Source: Diadema setosum
Taxonomy: Eukaryota; Echinodermata; Echinoidea; Diadematoida; Diadematidae
Direction of reading: 5' to 3'
Length of the DNA: 64,000 bases
Assembly (NCBI RefSeq): GCF_964275005.1
Contig: NC_092705.1
Coordinates: 12,463,912 to 12,527,911 of the forward strand
Within the stretch, counting starts at the first letter, position 1, and each line of letters starts with the position of its first letter. Of this stretch, positions 43,801 to 54,770 are shown in pieces. The notes under the pieces were generated by a model that was given only the letters and a program-made list of their open reading frames with translations, had not been told where the DNA came from and ran no database searches. The translations under genes and the position numbers were made by a program.

Positions 43801-46446
43801 AGAATCTCCAGATCAGAAGGTGCTTGGGGTTGGAGTCTCTGTTACAGATTTAGCAAGGAGGAGTGATTTGTTGCTGACATGTTTTGTTGTGATTTTCATA
43901 CTGCGATTTTCCCTTTGTCATGTGTACCCCACGGTGCAATCCATTTTTTATCAGTATGCATGATTTTATTGATATATAATCATAAATGTGTATGATCATG
44001 ACTGCTTGCATGCCATGTTTATGCTTCTCTTTACCAGGCACACTATCTGACATTGACATTCTTATTGCTTACTTTGTTTGATTTGTGTTGGTTGAGTTTC
44101 CTGGCTCAATGCTGGCACCATTTCAGTGATACCATGACGGAAAATTGAGGACAGTGGTCGTCCTCATCCTCAAAGCTCTCTACATTACTGGCATGAGAAA
44201 AGACCATTGTGTCACAAGTATTTAATACACACCTCTTGCTAAAATGACAAGACAGTCCTGCAGATAAACAACCAGCTCTATGCTCACTGTGCTATATTTT
44301 CCAAACAGAGCATCTGCTGGCATATTCTTTTTGCCCATTGGCATAGAATCTGTAAACTCAACTATCAGTATTAAAAAGAATGGGAAATCTTGTAGATTTC
44401 ATACTGTAATCTAGTAGGATAGTCTCCCCCTTCCACTCAATATGATTTACAAGTTTTCAGAGCCATAAAGCAAATGCCCCCACCCCCAAACTGCACCCCA
44501 AAACAACAGCAACAACAACGCAAAACAACAACAAGCAAACAAATGAGGAAAGGACAAAATAGAGAGATTGGTATTTTTATGGATATGTGCTCTAGCACAT
44601 ACATGTACAGGGTTAGCAAAACATGTCTATGTGAATCAATATTTCCATAGCATATTTCTATGTAACTAACAGGCTGACTTTTTTGTGTCATGCATTAATA
44701 ACATTGATTACTCATATTTGATGCTGACACATCCTTTTTTTATGCATGATTTGCATATGTAATACTAAAAATAAAAAAAATCGGTGACAAAGAGCACTCC
44801 ATCAACCAGAACACTATGCATGGAATTAACAGATGCATGTATAGCATGTCATTCTGCCCCTTTGCAAAAAAAAAAAGAAAAGAAAAAGAAAAAAAAAGTG
44901 TTTGGGGAGCAACTTTTTCTCGCCAAAATTTGCCATTGCCCATTGCCACTTTTGATACAGGCAACTGAACCCACAACTGAGTCTACTATGATGACCACCG
45001 GCGTTACAACAGTCGGCACAGAGGGCACTGTTACTGTTGTAACAAAATTAGTGAGTAAATTATTGGGGGCAATGTGGAGGCAAACGTATGCCTTTCCAGT
45101 AGAAATTGTGGTATTTCATGTGTAAATTATTGGAAATACATGCACGACCAGTTCTTCAAATGTTTTAGACAAACAAGCAAGCAAACAAACACAGGTCTAC
45201 CCCACTGGAAACAATGTGGGGATTTCACATTATTGATGCATCAAAGATAAGGTTGATCGCACACTCTTGTGGTGTTTGTGTTTGTGCTTGTGTATACATA
45301 CAAAGACCCCTACCTATAAAGACCGTATCTTCAGTCCCCTTCAGACAGTCTCATTGAAAAGGTTTTGCATTTCGTATATTCGTGATTTGAAAACATGAAG
45401 GAAAATGGATGTCAAGACATCCTACTATGTGTACCAATGATCTGCCAAGTACTATTACAATGTATGTGTACAGCATTGACATTGCTGCTCATTTAAGTCT
45501 CTTTGTTTTTGAAAGACTGTTTGTTCCATTTGAATACTTGTGGGGAAAAAATGAAGCAATGTCCCGTATTGCATGTACTAGTAGTTGTCAGGAAGTTGCG
45601 AAGTAAGAATAAATGAAAAATATATTTGTATGTTGGTTTGAGAAACAGATGAGGACTGTGTGATTGCATGGCTGGATAAATGAACAACATATTGCTGACC
45701 AGAAAGTATCAATTGGTTGCTCCCTCCCTTCCCCCCCCCCCCCCATGCATACTTACTCACTTCCTTTCATCCTTGTAGGTCACATACTATTTGTCTGTGT
45801 ACATGTACATTATGCCATGTTGTTTTACAGGTCCTGTAACTGCAAGATGAGCAGAGTTACTGTTGAAATTATGATGTCTTTATTAATGCCTTTGAAATTT
45901 TTTTCACAGAAAAATACATTGAAGCAAAGAAATGTCAAATTCATGGATTATTAAGATGACGATGCTGTGAAATCTGAGTTCATTGTTATCTGATGAAGGG
46001 TCTTTAAAGCCATCATGATAAGTTCTTGATATTGCATAATTTCGTTGGAGATTTTGTAAACCCACCAAGCATTCTCCCAGAAGGTTTGTGAACCCTGCTG
46101 GTGTGATTACAACTAGCGGAGTTCACCCCAGAGTTTAGCGTCATCAAGAGAACAGCGTCATCGTCATGTCGACAGGTTGTGATCAAATATCTCCCTAACT
46201 CATCATTGTCTCCCGTATCTAATCCCGCAGACCCCGACAGAGGCGCCGTCATCAGAAGTGACCCCAGAGTCCCTGAACGTTGCGCCGTACTACGACGACA
46301 CCTTCCCCGTCTTCTTCAACATCTTCCTCTGGCTGGGGATCGTCCTCGCCTTGGCGACCTTGGTCATTGCGTACATGCTCGGCAACATGGACCCCGGTGA
46401 CTCCATCATCTATCGCATGACCAGCCAGCGAATCAAGATGGATTGA
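34774..46446 (+). CDS. ATP6AP2: ATP6AP2, V-ATPase accessory protein 2 / prorenin receptor (9 exons, complete)
   Basis: ATP6AP2 is a type I membrane protein that assists assembly of the vacuolar H+-ATPase and acts in acidification and Wnt signalling; in vertebrates it also binds prorenin. Exons: 34774-34834, 37561-37691, 38567-38701, 39358-39459, 40183-40377, 41120-41269, 42041-42145, 44961-45050, 46231-46446. The joined frame is 1185 nt (394 aa). All junctions are GT-AG and in phase. It has an N-terminal signal peptide (about 1-20), a luminal domain with the family strings IPDVFSLALGFS, GNLFRRPKA, LSFFSELQVMQE and DLYGG, an R-Q-G-R/R-S-L-M processing site (286-292), a Thr-rich stalk, one membrane span (about 351-373) and the tail NMDPGDSIIYRMTSQRIKMD. 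Family members are about 350 aa; the excess is mainly the stalk. It is divergent from ICE1 and convergent with COG7. Confidence 0.95.
34835..37560. other. ATP6AP2 intron 1, no recognised element
   Basis: This 2.7-kb AT-rich intron contains short homopolymers (C run at 35993-36004). I see no inverted repeat or RNA gene. Confidence 0.55.
37561..37691 (+). CDS. ATP6AP2: ATP6AP2 exon 2
   Basis: It encodes VLADGRFMLAHVPDYVTVHT...IPDVFSLALGFSSSK, the N-terminal luminal region. The acceptor is atttcttcacag and the donor AAAG|GTGAGT. Confidence 0.93.
38567..38701 (+). CDS. ATP6AP2: ATP6AP2 exon 3
   Basis: It encodes PVSWHGLTNGNLFRRPKAAV and continues LVTIEEL...VPVKQ; the W-x-G-L-x-x-G-N-L-F-x-R-P block is diagnostic. 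The acceptor is ggttccag and the donor AAGCAG|GTAACA. Confidence 0.94.
39358..39459 (+). CDS. ATP6AP2: ATP6AP2 exon 4
   Basis: It encodes VKPGSLNLDAVRDAISRTYG then NGKRVAVELNAGME. The acceptor atgaaag is weak; a second AG six bases on would also keep frame. The donor is ATGGAG|GTGAGA. Confidence 0.88.
40183..40377 (+). CDS. ATP6AP2: ATP6AP2 exon 5
   Basis: It encodes 65 aa, FVQSPEDFPDLFQGLPPLRL first and ending HPADLSFFSELQVMQEVLLK. It has one N-glycosylation sequon (NLT). The acceptor is gttcccctag and the donor AAG|GTGAGG. Confidence 0.94.
41120..41269 (+). CDS. ATP6AP2: ATP6AP2 exon 6
   Basis: It encodes 50 aa with VPDVFAFELSGFRALQSQYG and ends VLADFIQK, matching the family's S-P-D-x-x-x-x-E-L-x-G-L region. 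The acceptor is gatcttgcag and the donor AAG|GTAAAC. Confidence 0.94.
41321..41402. mobile_element. Palindrome-core MITE family A, copy 4
   Basis: A shortened copy (82 bp) in ATP6AP2 intron 6. Ends are TTAAACCCATTGAGGACGG and ...CTTCAGCGGGTTAA. The core palindrome survives as CCGAGTATACTCGG. Confidence 0.8.
42041..42145 (+). CDS. ATP6AP2: ATP6AP2 exon 7 (processing site)
   Basis: It encodes WGQEMIDLYGGDLFMGVATV then PMEAFLHRQGRSLMQ. R-Q-G-R fits the minimal furin pattern R-x-x-R and overlaps R-S-L-M, which fits the site-1 protease pattern. Both occupy the place of the vertebrate R-K-T-R/R-T-I-L cleavage region. Confidence 0.92.
42146..44960. other. ATP6AP2 intron 7
   Basis: This 2.8-kb intron holds one clear MITE (43538-43841) and A-rich tracts near its 3' end (44865-44899). 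Nothing else is recognised. Confidence 0.55.
43538..43841. mobile_element. hAT-like MITE with target duplication
   Basis: The ends are CAGAGACTCCAAC and GTTGGAGTCTCTG, flanked on both sides by TTACAGA (43531-43537 and 43842-43848). The interior carries repeated CTCCCG/CGGGAG blocks in both orientations. It is 304 bp and non-coding. Confidence 0.87.
44961..45050 (+). CDS. ATP6AP2: ATP6AP2 exon 8 (Thr-rich stalk)
   Basis: It encodes 30 aa, ATEPTTESTMMTTGVTTVGT then EGTVTVVTKL, with about 12 Thr. Good acceptor (ttgatacag) and donor (TTA|GTGAGT). It is an exact multiple of three (90 nt, phase 0 both sides), so skipping would keep frame. Confidence 0.85.
46231..46446 (+). CDS. ATP6AP2: ATP6AP2 exon 9 (membrane span, tail, stop)
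   Basis: It encodes TPTEAPSSEVTPESLNVAPY..., a membrane span around FLWLGIVLALATLVIAYML, and the tail NMDPGDSIIYRMTSQRIKMD before TGA. The tail is near-identical to vertebrate ATP6AP2 apart from a missing Tyr before DSII. Confidence 0.96.
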   Translation, partial: TPTEAPSSEVTPESLNVAPYYDDTFPVFFNIFLWLGIVLALATLVIAYMLGNMDPGDSIIYRMTSQRIKMD

Positions 46447-49400
46447 GGATTAATTTCATTTCAAATGGTGAAGCAGATCTGAGTATTTTTGTATACCGCA
46501 ATTCATTGTCATTTAGGAGAATATCACAATGTGCTAAATGCCAACTTTGAGTCTGTCAGCTTCCAAAGTTGAGAGAGATGGGCATTGTTTTATGTACTAT
46601 ATTTCATATTGATTATGTCATTTTAGCAGTATATAGGGCAAAAGGTAAAACTGTCAGAAATATATAAGAATCTATCAGTAAAAAAAAAAAGTTCACAAAA
46701 TGTACTTAGCTGCAACTATCGTCTTCTATGCATCATTGATGCATAGCTGTAATGAGTTTTTGACTCTGAATATTGACTAAAGACAAAAAGGTCATCCCGA
46801 CAAAGTGGATGATTATCATGCACATACAGACAATCTAGCACTCATCCTCTGCCATCTGACTAGTGACATCATTTTAAAGCGTGACATTTTAAAAATTCCT
46901 CTCTTAGCTACAGTACATTTGTAATTGAATTTGTTCTAGGCACTGAATGAACATGAATGACACCTATAGAGCTTTCATAGAAGCCTGTCAACTGAGTATG
47001 CATTTTTCTCAGCACATACCATTCATGAGACCAAGTGTTGAAAAGGATTGAAGGTATGATTCATAACATTATAAACATCTACCTGCACTATGAAACTGAT
47101 TTATCTTCACATTATGTGCAATTTTTCATACTACACACATAGTGATAATGTCTTTTAATTCATTTAGTGTTAGAATATTAGGTAGCATACTGTATGTGTA
47201 AATGTTTCATACATAGGAGGTTCGCTGTAAACATTTGTTTTGTTTACAGAGACTCTTCACTTTTTGTGTGCATGTCTTTGAGTATCGTCCTGAAAATGAA
47301 AAATGCTCAGATCTGCTTTTCTCTATTGTTATCATTTATATTTCAGCCAGGTCTTTGTGTATGTAAATTCCTTTCTTGTTATCATCGCATTTCGTCTATT
47401 GGTCATTCACAAGTTGGACTTCACAGTAACATGTCAATATAAATAACTGAATTTTTGTTTCTAGACACCTGTCAGCTTTCACAGATGCTTGCCTGTGAGT
47501 TTTTTTCTGACAAGTGTGCCAAATGTGATAGAAACATGAACTCATGTTTTCAGTTGTTTTGCAAAAACGGTGATTGTTATGTGAAATATTGTTTTGTTTT
47601 TGTGAATTCCATAAGTCATACTAAGTATTGATGTAATTCTATGTTGTTTAGGCTATGCATATTAAATCATTGTCCCCCCCCCCCCCCCCCCCCTTGAAAT
47701 ATGGTAATACTCTTTAGCTAAGTGGCACAGGCAGGTAATGTAAGCTATGGTTGACGATGTCGTCAGTTATCAATGAACTCTGCAAACTCTGCATTATTGG
47801 GCCTGATGATATTGTTCATTTGATAATGTGTATTCTTGCGCACATGCTTTTATCTGTTGTGAGTTCAGATGTCATTATGCAATTTACCATTCAACATTAA
47901 TGTGTGTTATTCTGTCAGGGGCATGTAATTAGGTCTCAGTATCAGTCTGTTGTGAATATCTTTCAGCATATCATGCATCTTATCGTGATGACTGGGCGTG
48001 GGGTTTCTCGTTTTGAAGCCCGTCCACTTCTGATGTCCTTCACACACAGTTCCACTAATTATTAGTCACTTGTTGTATTATTAGCCATCACTAGCCATCA
48101 GTGACTGTAGATGTGCTGTTTTTGTTTACCTTCACATATCGCGGAAGAATAATTCGTTTGATTACAACTGCGCTCAAAGAATAAGTGCAGAAGAATTTGT
48201 TTGTATGTTTGTTTGTTTTTCATGTATCTATTCATTTTATTTTTTATTTTTTGTTCAATATTCATTTGTTAGTTATGTTGATATTCCTTTCTTCTTTATT
48301 CAGCATCTTTTGCAAGGAGAACTTTTGGTGAATGACTAGGTGATGTAGTACTCTAAAGACCTACATCTTAAAATCCTGTTTACGTTGTATGTGGGCATTT
48401 TGTCTACAGGACCGGAGGAGTTAATTAGTAGGGGTAGCTTTGAGGCGGTAAGACCCAAGGCATTTACGGGCAGAGTATCCACCAATGTGTTGTGTACATT
48501 AGGTGGACATTGAGCAAACCCAACCTCACATGTGCTTTTGCCTATTCAGCAAAATGAATATTTAGCTGTGCAAAGAATGCATCTGCATTGCACATGGTCA
48601 GTGTGTTTGCACCAGGTGTTAGAATATATTTGAAATGACAGTGTTTCCGGTGTGTTTTGTTTATATTTTTGTTGAGATATCTGTGAGGTACTATGTGTGT
48701 AGACATGTATCTAGAGAAATGGTCATCTATAGAAAGGTTATCTAGATGGAGTGGAAATGTATATCTATTTAGGATGAGACCCACATTGCCATCCCAGATT
48801 ATTGAGATATCACATGTAAAGAAATCAGCAATATATTATGTGATGTCGCATTCCACATTCTGTCAGTGTTGTAGCTGTTAGTGGTCAAATGGTATGTAAT
48901 TACAATGTGGTTGTAGTAGTCTGTTGTGCTTAATAGAACATCATAGAATTTTGTTGACAAAATGAAGTACTATATGTGAGTCGGTATTGATTTCTATTTA
49001 AAGTTATAAGGTGAATGAGGTTCATTGTAATTGATTTGTTCCTTTCAAATACTGCTTGTCACCATGCAGTTAAAATTATTATGAGAGCGATAAAAAAAAA
49101 AGAGAAATCTATACTGTGTATGTTTGTGAGGTATTATTGTATCATATTATGGAATAGTATATTAACTTGGTTTAAAAGAAAATGTGGAGATATATGACTC
49201 AATCATGTTATTTTGGGCTTTCCCTTCTTTTGTATCATGTTCTGTATTCTAACTACCTCTGGAGTGATGTGTGGTTGTCCAGGAGTGCATGTCAATGTAA
49301 TAGCTGCATCCATCATGAAGACATACAGTAATTCTTACGAACAAAGACTCAATCCCCTCTCACTGGCATAACAATGATTGCTCTTTTTTTTTTTTTAAAT

Positions 49401-49730
49401 CTCTTCTACATGTGTGGGGGAAGTGGGCAGGGTTGGCTCGTATGATGGGCAAATAATGTGTAATTGTATTTATAAATTCAAGACAGGTGAGTTATGAAAT
49501 ACAGTGTATGCCTTTATGATTTCATCTATCTCTAATAGAAGAATTTACTGTTTGATTTAGGTTTATACCATTTAGATTTTCACCCCTACTTTCCTCTCAA
49601 CACACATACATACATACAGATACACAGACACACACACACACACACATACACACACTCATTTATTTTCTGCCTGCATGGACTGTGTTGGAAATTTGCTCTT
49701 TTACAATTAAAGTTTAATATCGAACACAAG
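46447..49730 (+). other. ATP6AP2 3' UTR and downstream DNA
   Basis: No open frame of interest follows the ATP6AP2 stop. An ATTAAA at 49706-49711 followed by a GT-rich stretch is one possible polyadenylation signal; the true end is not determinable. A C run (about 47674-47693) and (CA)n (49626-49650) are present. Confidence 0.4.
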
Positions 49731-51988
49731 TCTTGTTTACACACTTCATTCAGTTGTGCTGTGCAGGAGCTAAAATATTTGACCTTGTAACCACAGCAGG
49801 AGAACTCTTACCCTTTATCTATCTGTGTCAGTGCTGCATACAGTACTTCATCTTGAACATGTTACTACCTATGCAAAGGCATACAAATATGCCCTTGGTG
49901 AAAATAAAGACGGTACTTGCGGAAAATATAAAAATTAGGACGAAAGAGTGGGAATGTAAAGACAAGTTCCACAAGTACAGTTTAATTTTCCCTGGTAAGT
50001 TTTGCTGGTAACTTCTCAAGAAATTTGTGGTCCAACTGCCCAAACTACGCGAAGCAAAATACAAGGTAATGAAATCATGTGTGGTTCCGTGTAGTGTGAC
50101 CATGCTCATCTTTCAAATCCTGCACAACTCTTTCGATTCAAGTATGTCGGCTGCAACAAATCATCAAACTCACTCATAGTTTTTCAAAATTTATTTGCAG
50201 TATTCTGATAGCAGAACTATATTTACATCAAAGGATAAAATGTACATTAATTTGTGTGGTGTCTGTACAAGGTATACACATGAACAGTTTTTCAATGCAC
50301 ACACATGTTGTGCATTCATTCAATGAATGAAAACCTCTTTAATATATGGCAACAAACATGTAATCTTTTTACTAATACTCTTCTCCAAAGCAAAAGTACA
50401 TGTATCTCTAAAAGCAAACTTAAGTTGCATACATGTACAGTACATGTGATATCCATTATTATAAACAAACTTTCACATCCTTCTCTTTCCAAGAAGGATT
50501 TCTGACAGACTTGCTTTTTATTGATTTAAAGAAGAAGAAGAAGAAAAAAAAAAAAGTTTTGCCATGCTATCATTCTCTAGCAAAAATAAACTTGTATCTA
50601 TGAGCTTTACACCTTGCTTTTTCATATCTGCAGGAACATGAGCATGATTAACATTGGAAAACGGATGGACTCCTTATTGTGGATAAATTCATATTACAGT
50701 AAAGAGTTTATTCATACCAAACATGACTGAAATTAAAAACAGCACTTTTGGCTAATCTTGTATTTGTTGTGTATATAATTCTAAACACTGTGGAATTGAG
50801 ATTGTGCAATTTCAGGTACAACTGCACATTATTTGTAGAATGCTACGTACACCAGTTTCAATTTACTTGATCAGTGCAATTTCTTTTCAAGCCTGTTAAA
50901 CAGGTGTTCTTTGCCCCCTTTCACATGATCACATTACAACATGATCACATGATCACAGAATCACAACTGCAGCAGCCTTTTTTTTTTCATGGTGCACAAA
51001 CTGCATACCCCTTGTCTTCAATGTTGCACAAACTTGCAACAAAACTCATTAAAATGAAAGAACATTGCTTGAAGCTAATCACCACAAAATAAATTACTTA
51101 AAGCCAGATACACTTCTTGTGTTTCAATGCACTATTTTTTTTTCCCCATAGAATGTATAAACATGAAGCAAGGTGGGAGAGTCTACAAGAAACATGTTCA
51201 TTGCATACCAATCTGAACACTAGAAGGATAAAACATTACATGCCTCCTTCATTCTTTAACTTACGTACTCACAAAAAGTTCTCCTTGAGTCCTTACAAAA
51301 GTTTGTCCTTTCCTCAGAAACTAACTTTCCGGACAGGTTATTACCGACTGCCATCCAAATTGTATTGCTCAAGCAAGTGAGAATGACACATTGTGATCCC
51401 ATCACAGAGGACTGAACTTTAAATCACTGATGAATTATTATACAGTATTTTTGTGCTTATCTGTCATTTTCTTGAGGGACAATATGCTCAGTTAGAAGCA
51501 GTCTGTCCTGCGTTGAGAGAAGCAGAGGGTGTACCATGAGATGATGGTATTTCTTGATCGTTTCTGACTTGTTTGCCGTCATGTATCGGCATGTATCTTT
51601 ACACTTTCTTCTCCTGCTCTCTCCTCTGAAACTACTGTATACGCCGAATATTTTGCGAGGTTTTTTATTTCCAAAATTTTGCGAGTTGAGTGCTATGCGC
51701 GAATTTAAAAATGCGCAAAGATATTAATGCTGATCCCTACATGAATGTGATGTGCACGCATACGTTTCTCTGTTCGGTTCCATGCTCCACAATCGCAAAT
51801 TTAACCATTTGTGAAATTGTCGGGAGGTCCTGATTCGCAAAAATTTAGACTCGCTAAACATATGCCGTATATAATAATCGCATAATTCGCACCAGCTGCA
51901 GCAGTTATGCACATGAGGCCCTTTGCTTGACGCCATCCTGCCAGTCGAGAGGACGTCGTCATGGAAACCAAAGGGTGATTTGCACCGG
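49731..51988 (-). other. Intergenic and COG7 3' UTR
   Basis: Minus-strand AATAAA signals occur at 50517-50522 and 50190-50195 and could end COG7 transcripts. A MITE family B copy lies at 51633-51875, just past the COG7 stop. A small ATGATCAC repeat is at 50926-50962. No gene is seen. Confidence 0.4.
51633..51875. mobile_element. MITE family B (TACTGTATACGCC), copy 2
   Basis: It aligns along its length with the copy at 19152-19387 (TACTGTATACGCCGAATATT start and an ATTCGCAAAAATTTAGACTC string near the end). Its right terminus is decayed. It lies 114 bp beyond the COG7 stop, so probably within the COG7 3' UTR. Confidence 0.82.
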
Positions 51989-52067
51989 CTATGATTCGTC
52001 CGCACTCCTCATGCTGGCCACTGCATGCATCAGCCTGTCGGATATCTTCCCCTTCACCTCACCATAC
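51989..52067 (-). CDS. COG7: COG7 last exon
   Basis: It encodes [20 protein letters not shown] then SADES and TAG. The ending corresponds to the family's ...T-M-R-S-x. The acceptor is attgccctgcag. Confidence 0.92.
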
Positions 52068-54738
52068 CTGCAGGGCAATGACACAAGAATAAACGAAGAA
52101 GTAACACTGTTGAATAGAATGCCTTGTGGCAATACAGCAAAAACAACATAAAAATCAAAGTAACTGGAAAAGCACTCAGAAAATACAATGTACAGTAGAG
52201 GTATATGTAGCTTGAAGAAATCCTCGAACAAACAAACAAAAACTTAGATAAAATCGCCTGACTTGGTCTACTCACTGTTAGAGAGGTAGCTTGAGCAGAT
52301 CCTCACACAAACAAACAAATTAACAAACAAACACTAAAGATAAAACTCCCGCCACTGGGATATTTATTATTTTACATCAAACATATATTCATCATTCATC
52401 TGAACACATATTACATCATGATATTTCAAATAAAATACTTTGAAAAACAACAATGAAATATTGTGACTCAGACTCGGACTACATGTGTAGGTCTTCTTAC
52501 TGTGAGAGAGGTAGCTTGAGCAGATCCTCAAACAAAAAAAACCCCAACAAAACAAAACAAAAGAAAACAAAGACAAAAGATAAAACTGCCTGATAAGGTC
52601 TACTTACTGTGAGAGAGGTAGCTTGAGGAGGTCCTCAATGTGCCTGAGACTCTGGGAGGGCTGGATACCGAGGGCATCGACCACATTGCACAAGTAATCT
52701 GGATGGTTGGAAGAGGCAGAGAGGAGGAGGAGGAGGAGGAGGGAGGAAAGGATGGAGGGAGTGAGAGAAAAAAAGTTATTCTAATTTTTACTTTCATAAT
52801 TTAGTTAAAACATTCATCTTTCTTCACAACAGCAACAAAGTCTTATCATCGTTTGTGACATCAGAGTCTACATCAAAAGAATGTTCTCCTAGTGGCCTGG
52901 AAAAGGAAATAGCAATATCTAACTATAGTGACCATCACATCTTTCCTTCCAACCAGCAGGAGCATTCTTTAGAATACATATTGTAAATTACTAAAATACC
53001 TATAACAATGTACCAAATATTGAATGAAAAACACTTGACAACTCAAATCACATAACACCCTCTCCACAACTAAACACTCTCTACAACAAAGCAAATGAAC
53101 AAACTACAAGAATCAACTGAAGTCGTGTTAAAGTAATTACCTATATCCGTGGCCAACTGCCTGTTGGCGTGAGATGTCAGCTCTGGGATGCGGAGGATGG
53201 CTTCCACATAGGTGTGCATGGTTGCCCGGGCAACGGAGCCAATCCAGTAGTCTGCCAGATGATCAGCTTCAGTAGATCCTGGATCATAGACAAAGAGGAC
53301 ATCACACACCCTTCAATTAAAGACTGGCTGTAAATTCTCATCCCACTCTGGTTTTATGAGAGAAGAATTTTGTCAAGATATCAAACTTCCAAATGACCCT
53401 TCTTGTCAATCTTTGTGTAATTGAAGGTTGATGATGCTTGTAAAAGTGGAAATTTTCGCGGTGTGAAAATTTCCGTGCATTTTGTGCAACCAGACGCTAG
53501 CGCAAAATAAAAGCATGCAAATATTTTTCATGCCATATGTTCCAGTAATTAATGTCCTGATTCCACGTAATCAAAAACATGTGAAATCCATCTTACTCGG
53601 CCGAGCGGGAAAAATTATTCAATTACTCGTGCTAAAATATCCACTTTTACAGTACATTTTGGCTGACAGAATCATAACATTCTGGATTACTGGAATTTAC
53701 GTGCAATTCAAAGTATTTGCAATTCATATTCATGTATAACAAAACTGTCTTACATAGAGCCAAAACTGCATAAACTGTCGGTCTTTCGTTTTTGTTCTAA
53801 ATGTAATTAGTGAGTCTTTTTTGCAAATTGGGACCTCCAAACAATTTTGTAAGTGGTTAGTGGTTAAATTCTCGATCGTGGAATAAACTCATGAATGCAA
53901 AAATGTACACGTGCACGTCCCATTCATGTTGTTAAATTTGTGAATAGCACCAGACTCACAAAATATATAATGTATACAGTAAATAATGATGGAAAGGTAA
54001 TATACAACAAATAACATACTATTGTCAATATAGTACTACACTTCAGTTACTAGCAAGAGTGTGTTGATATAGGGTGAGTGACCACAGGGCCTGTACTGGT
54101 CCTGTAAAACCAGAAATTTTCGTATGCATGAGGATCCAAGATTCATGAAAGTAAAATGCACGCAAAAGTTTCAGCGTGTGCAATGCAGTGAATGCAGTAG
54201 CAATTTGCGAAAGTTTCATGCTGCGAAAAAGGCCGTCAGATTCGCGAAAGTTTCATGCCATGAATGTTTCTGGTTTTTCTCATAAGACTACCAAAAATCT
54301 GTAAAGTGCTGCCTACCGGCCGATGGAGGGAACGGGAGGCGACTAGACTCGAGGGCCTTCTCCAGGGCGGGGTTCTCCTGGCTGGTGCAGGGCTCCAACT
54401 GCTGGGGGAGGGTCATCAGGTACTGGCCAATCTGTGAGTATTAGAACATTGTACCAATAGCCCATCAGATCAGATCACTGCAGCCACCATTTCAAAGCAT
54501 TACAGACAGTGATATATGGAGAGTAAATATTCCCCGATATTCAGGCATGGTAACCTTAAGCTCAATCAGTTTTAAAGTTCTCACTTTCCTCTTATACCTA
54601 CAATTTGTAATTATTCTTATTCGACCTAACACACCACGATCTCAAAGCACCAAATCCCACTTTTCCCAGGGAGTTCTTGAAATATATGCATCCTTTTGAT
54701 AATAAGAACAAAACACTGAAACTTTATCCTACTTTCAC

Positions 54739-54770
<32 letters not shown>

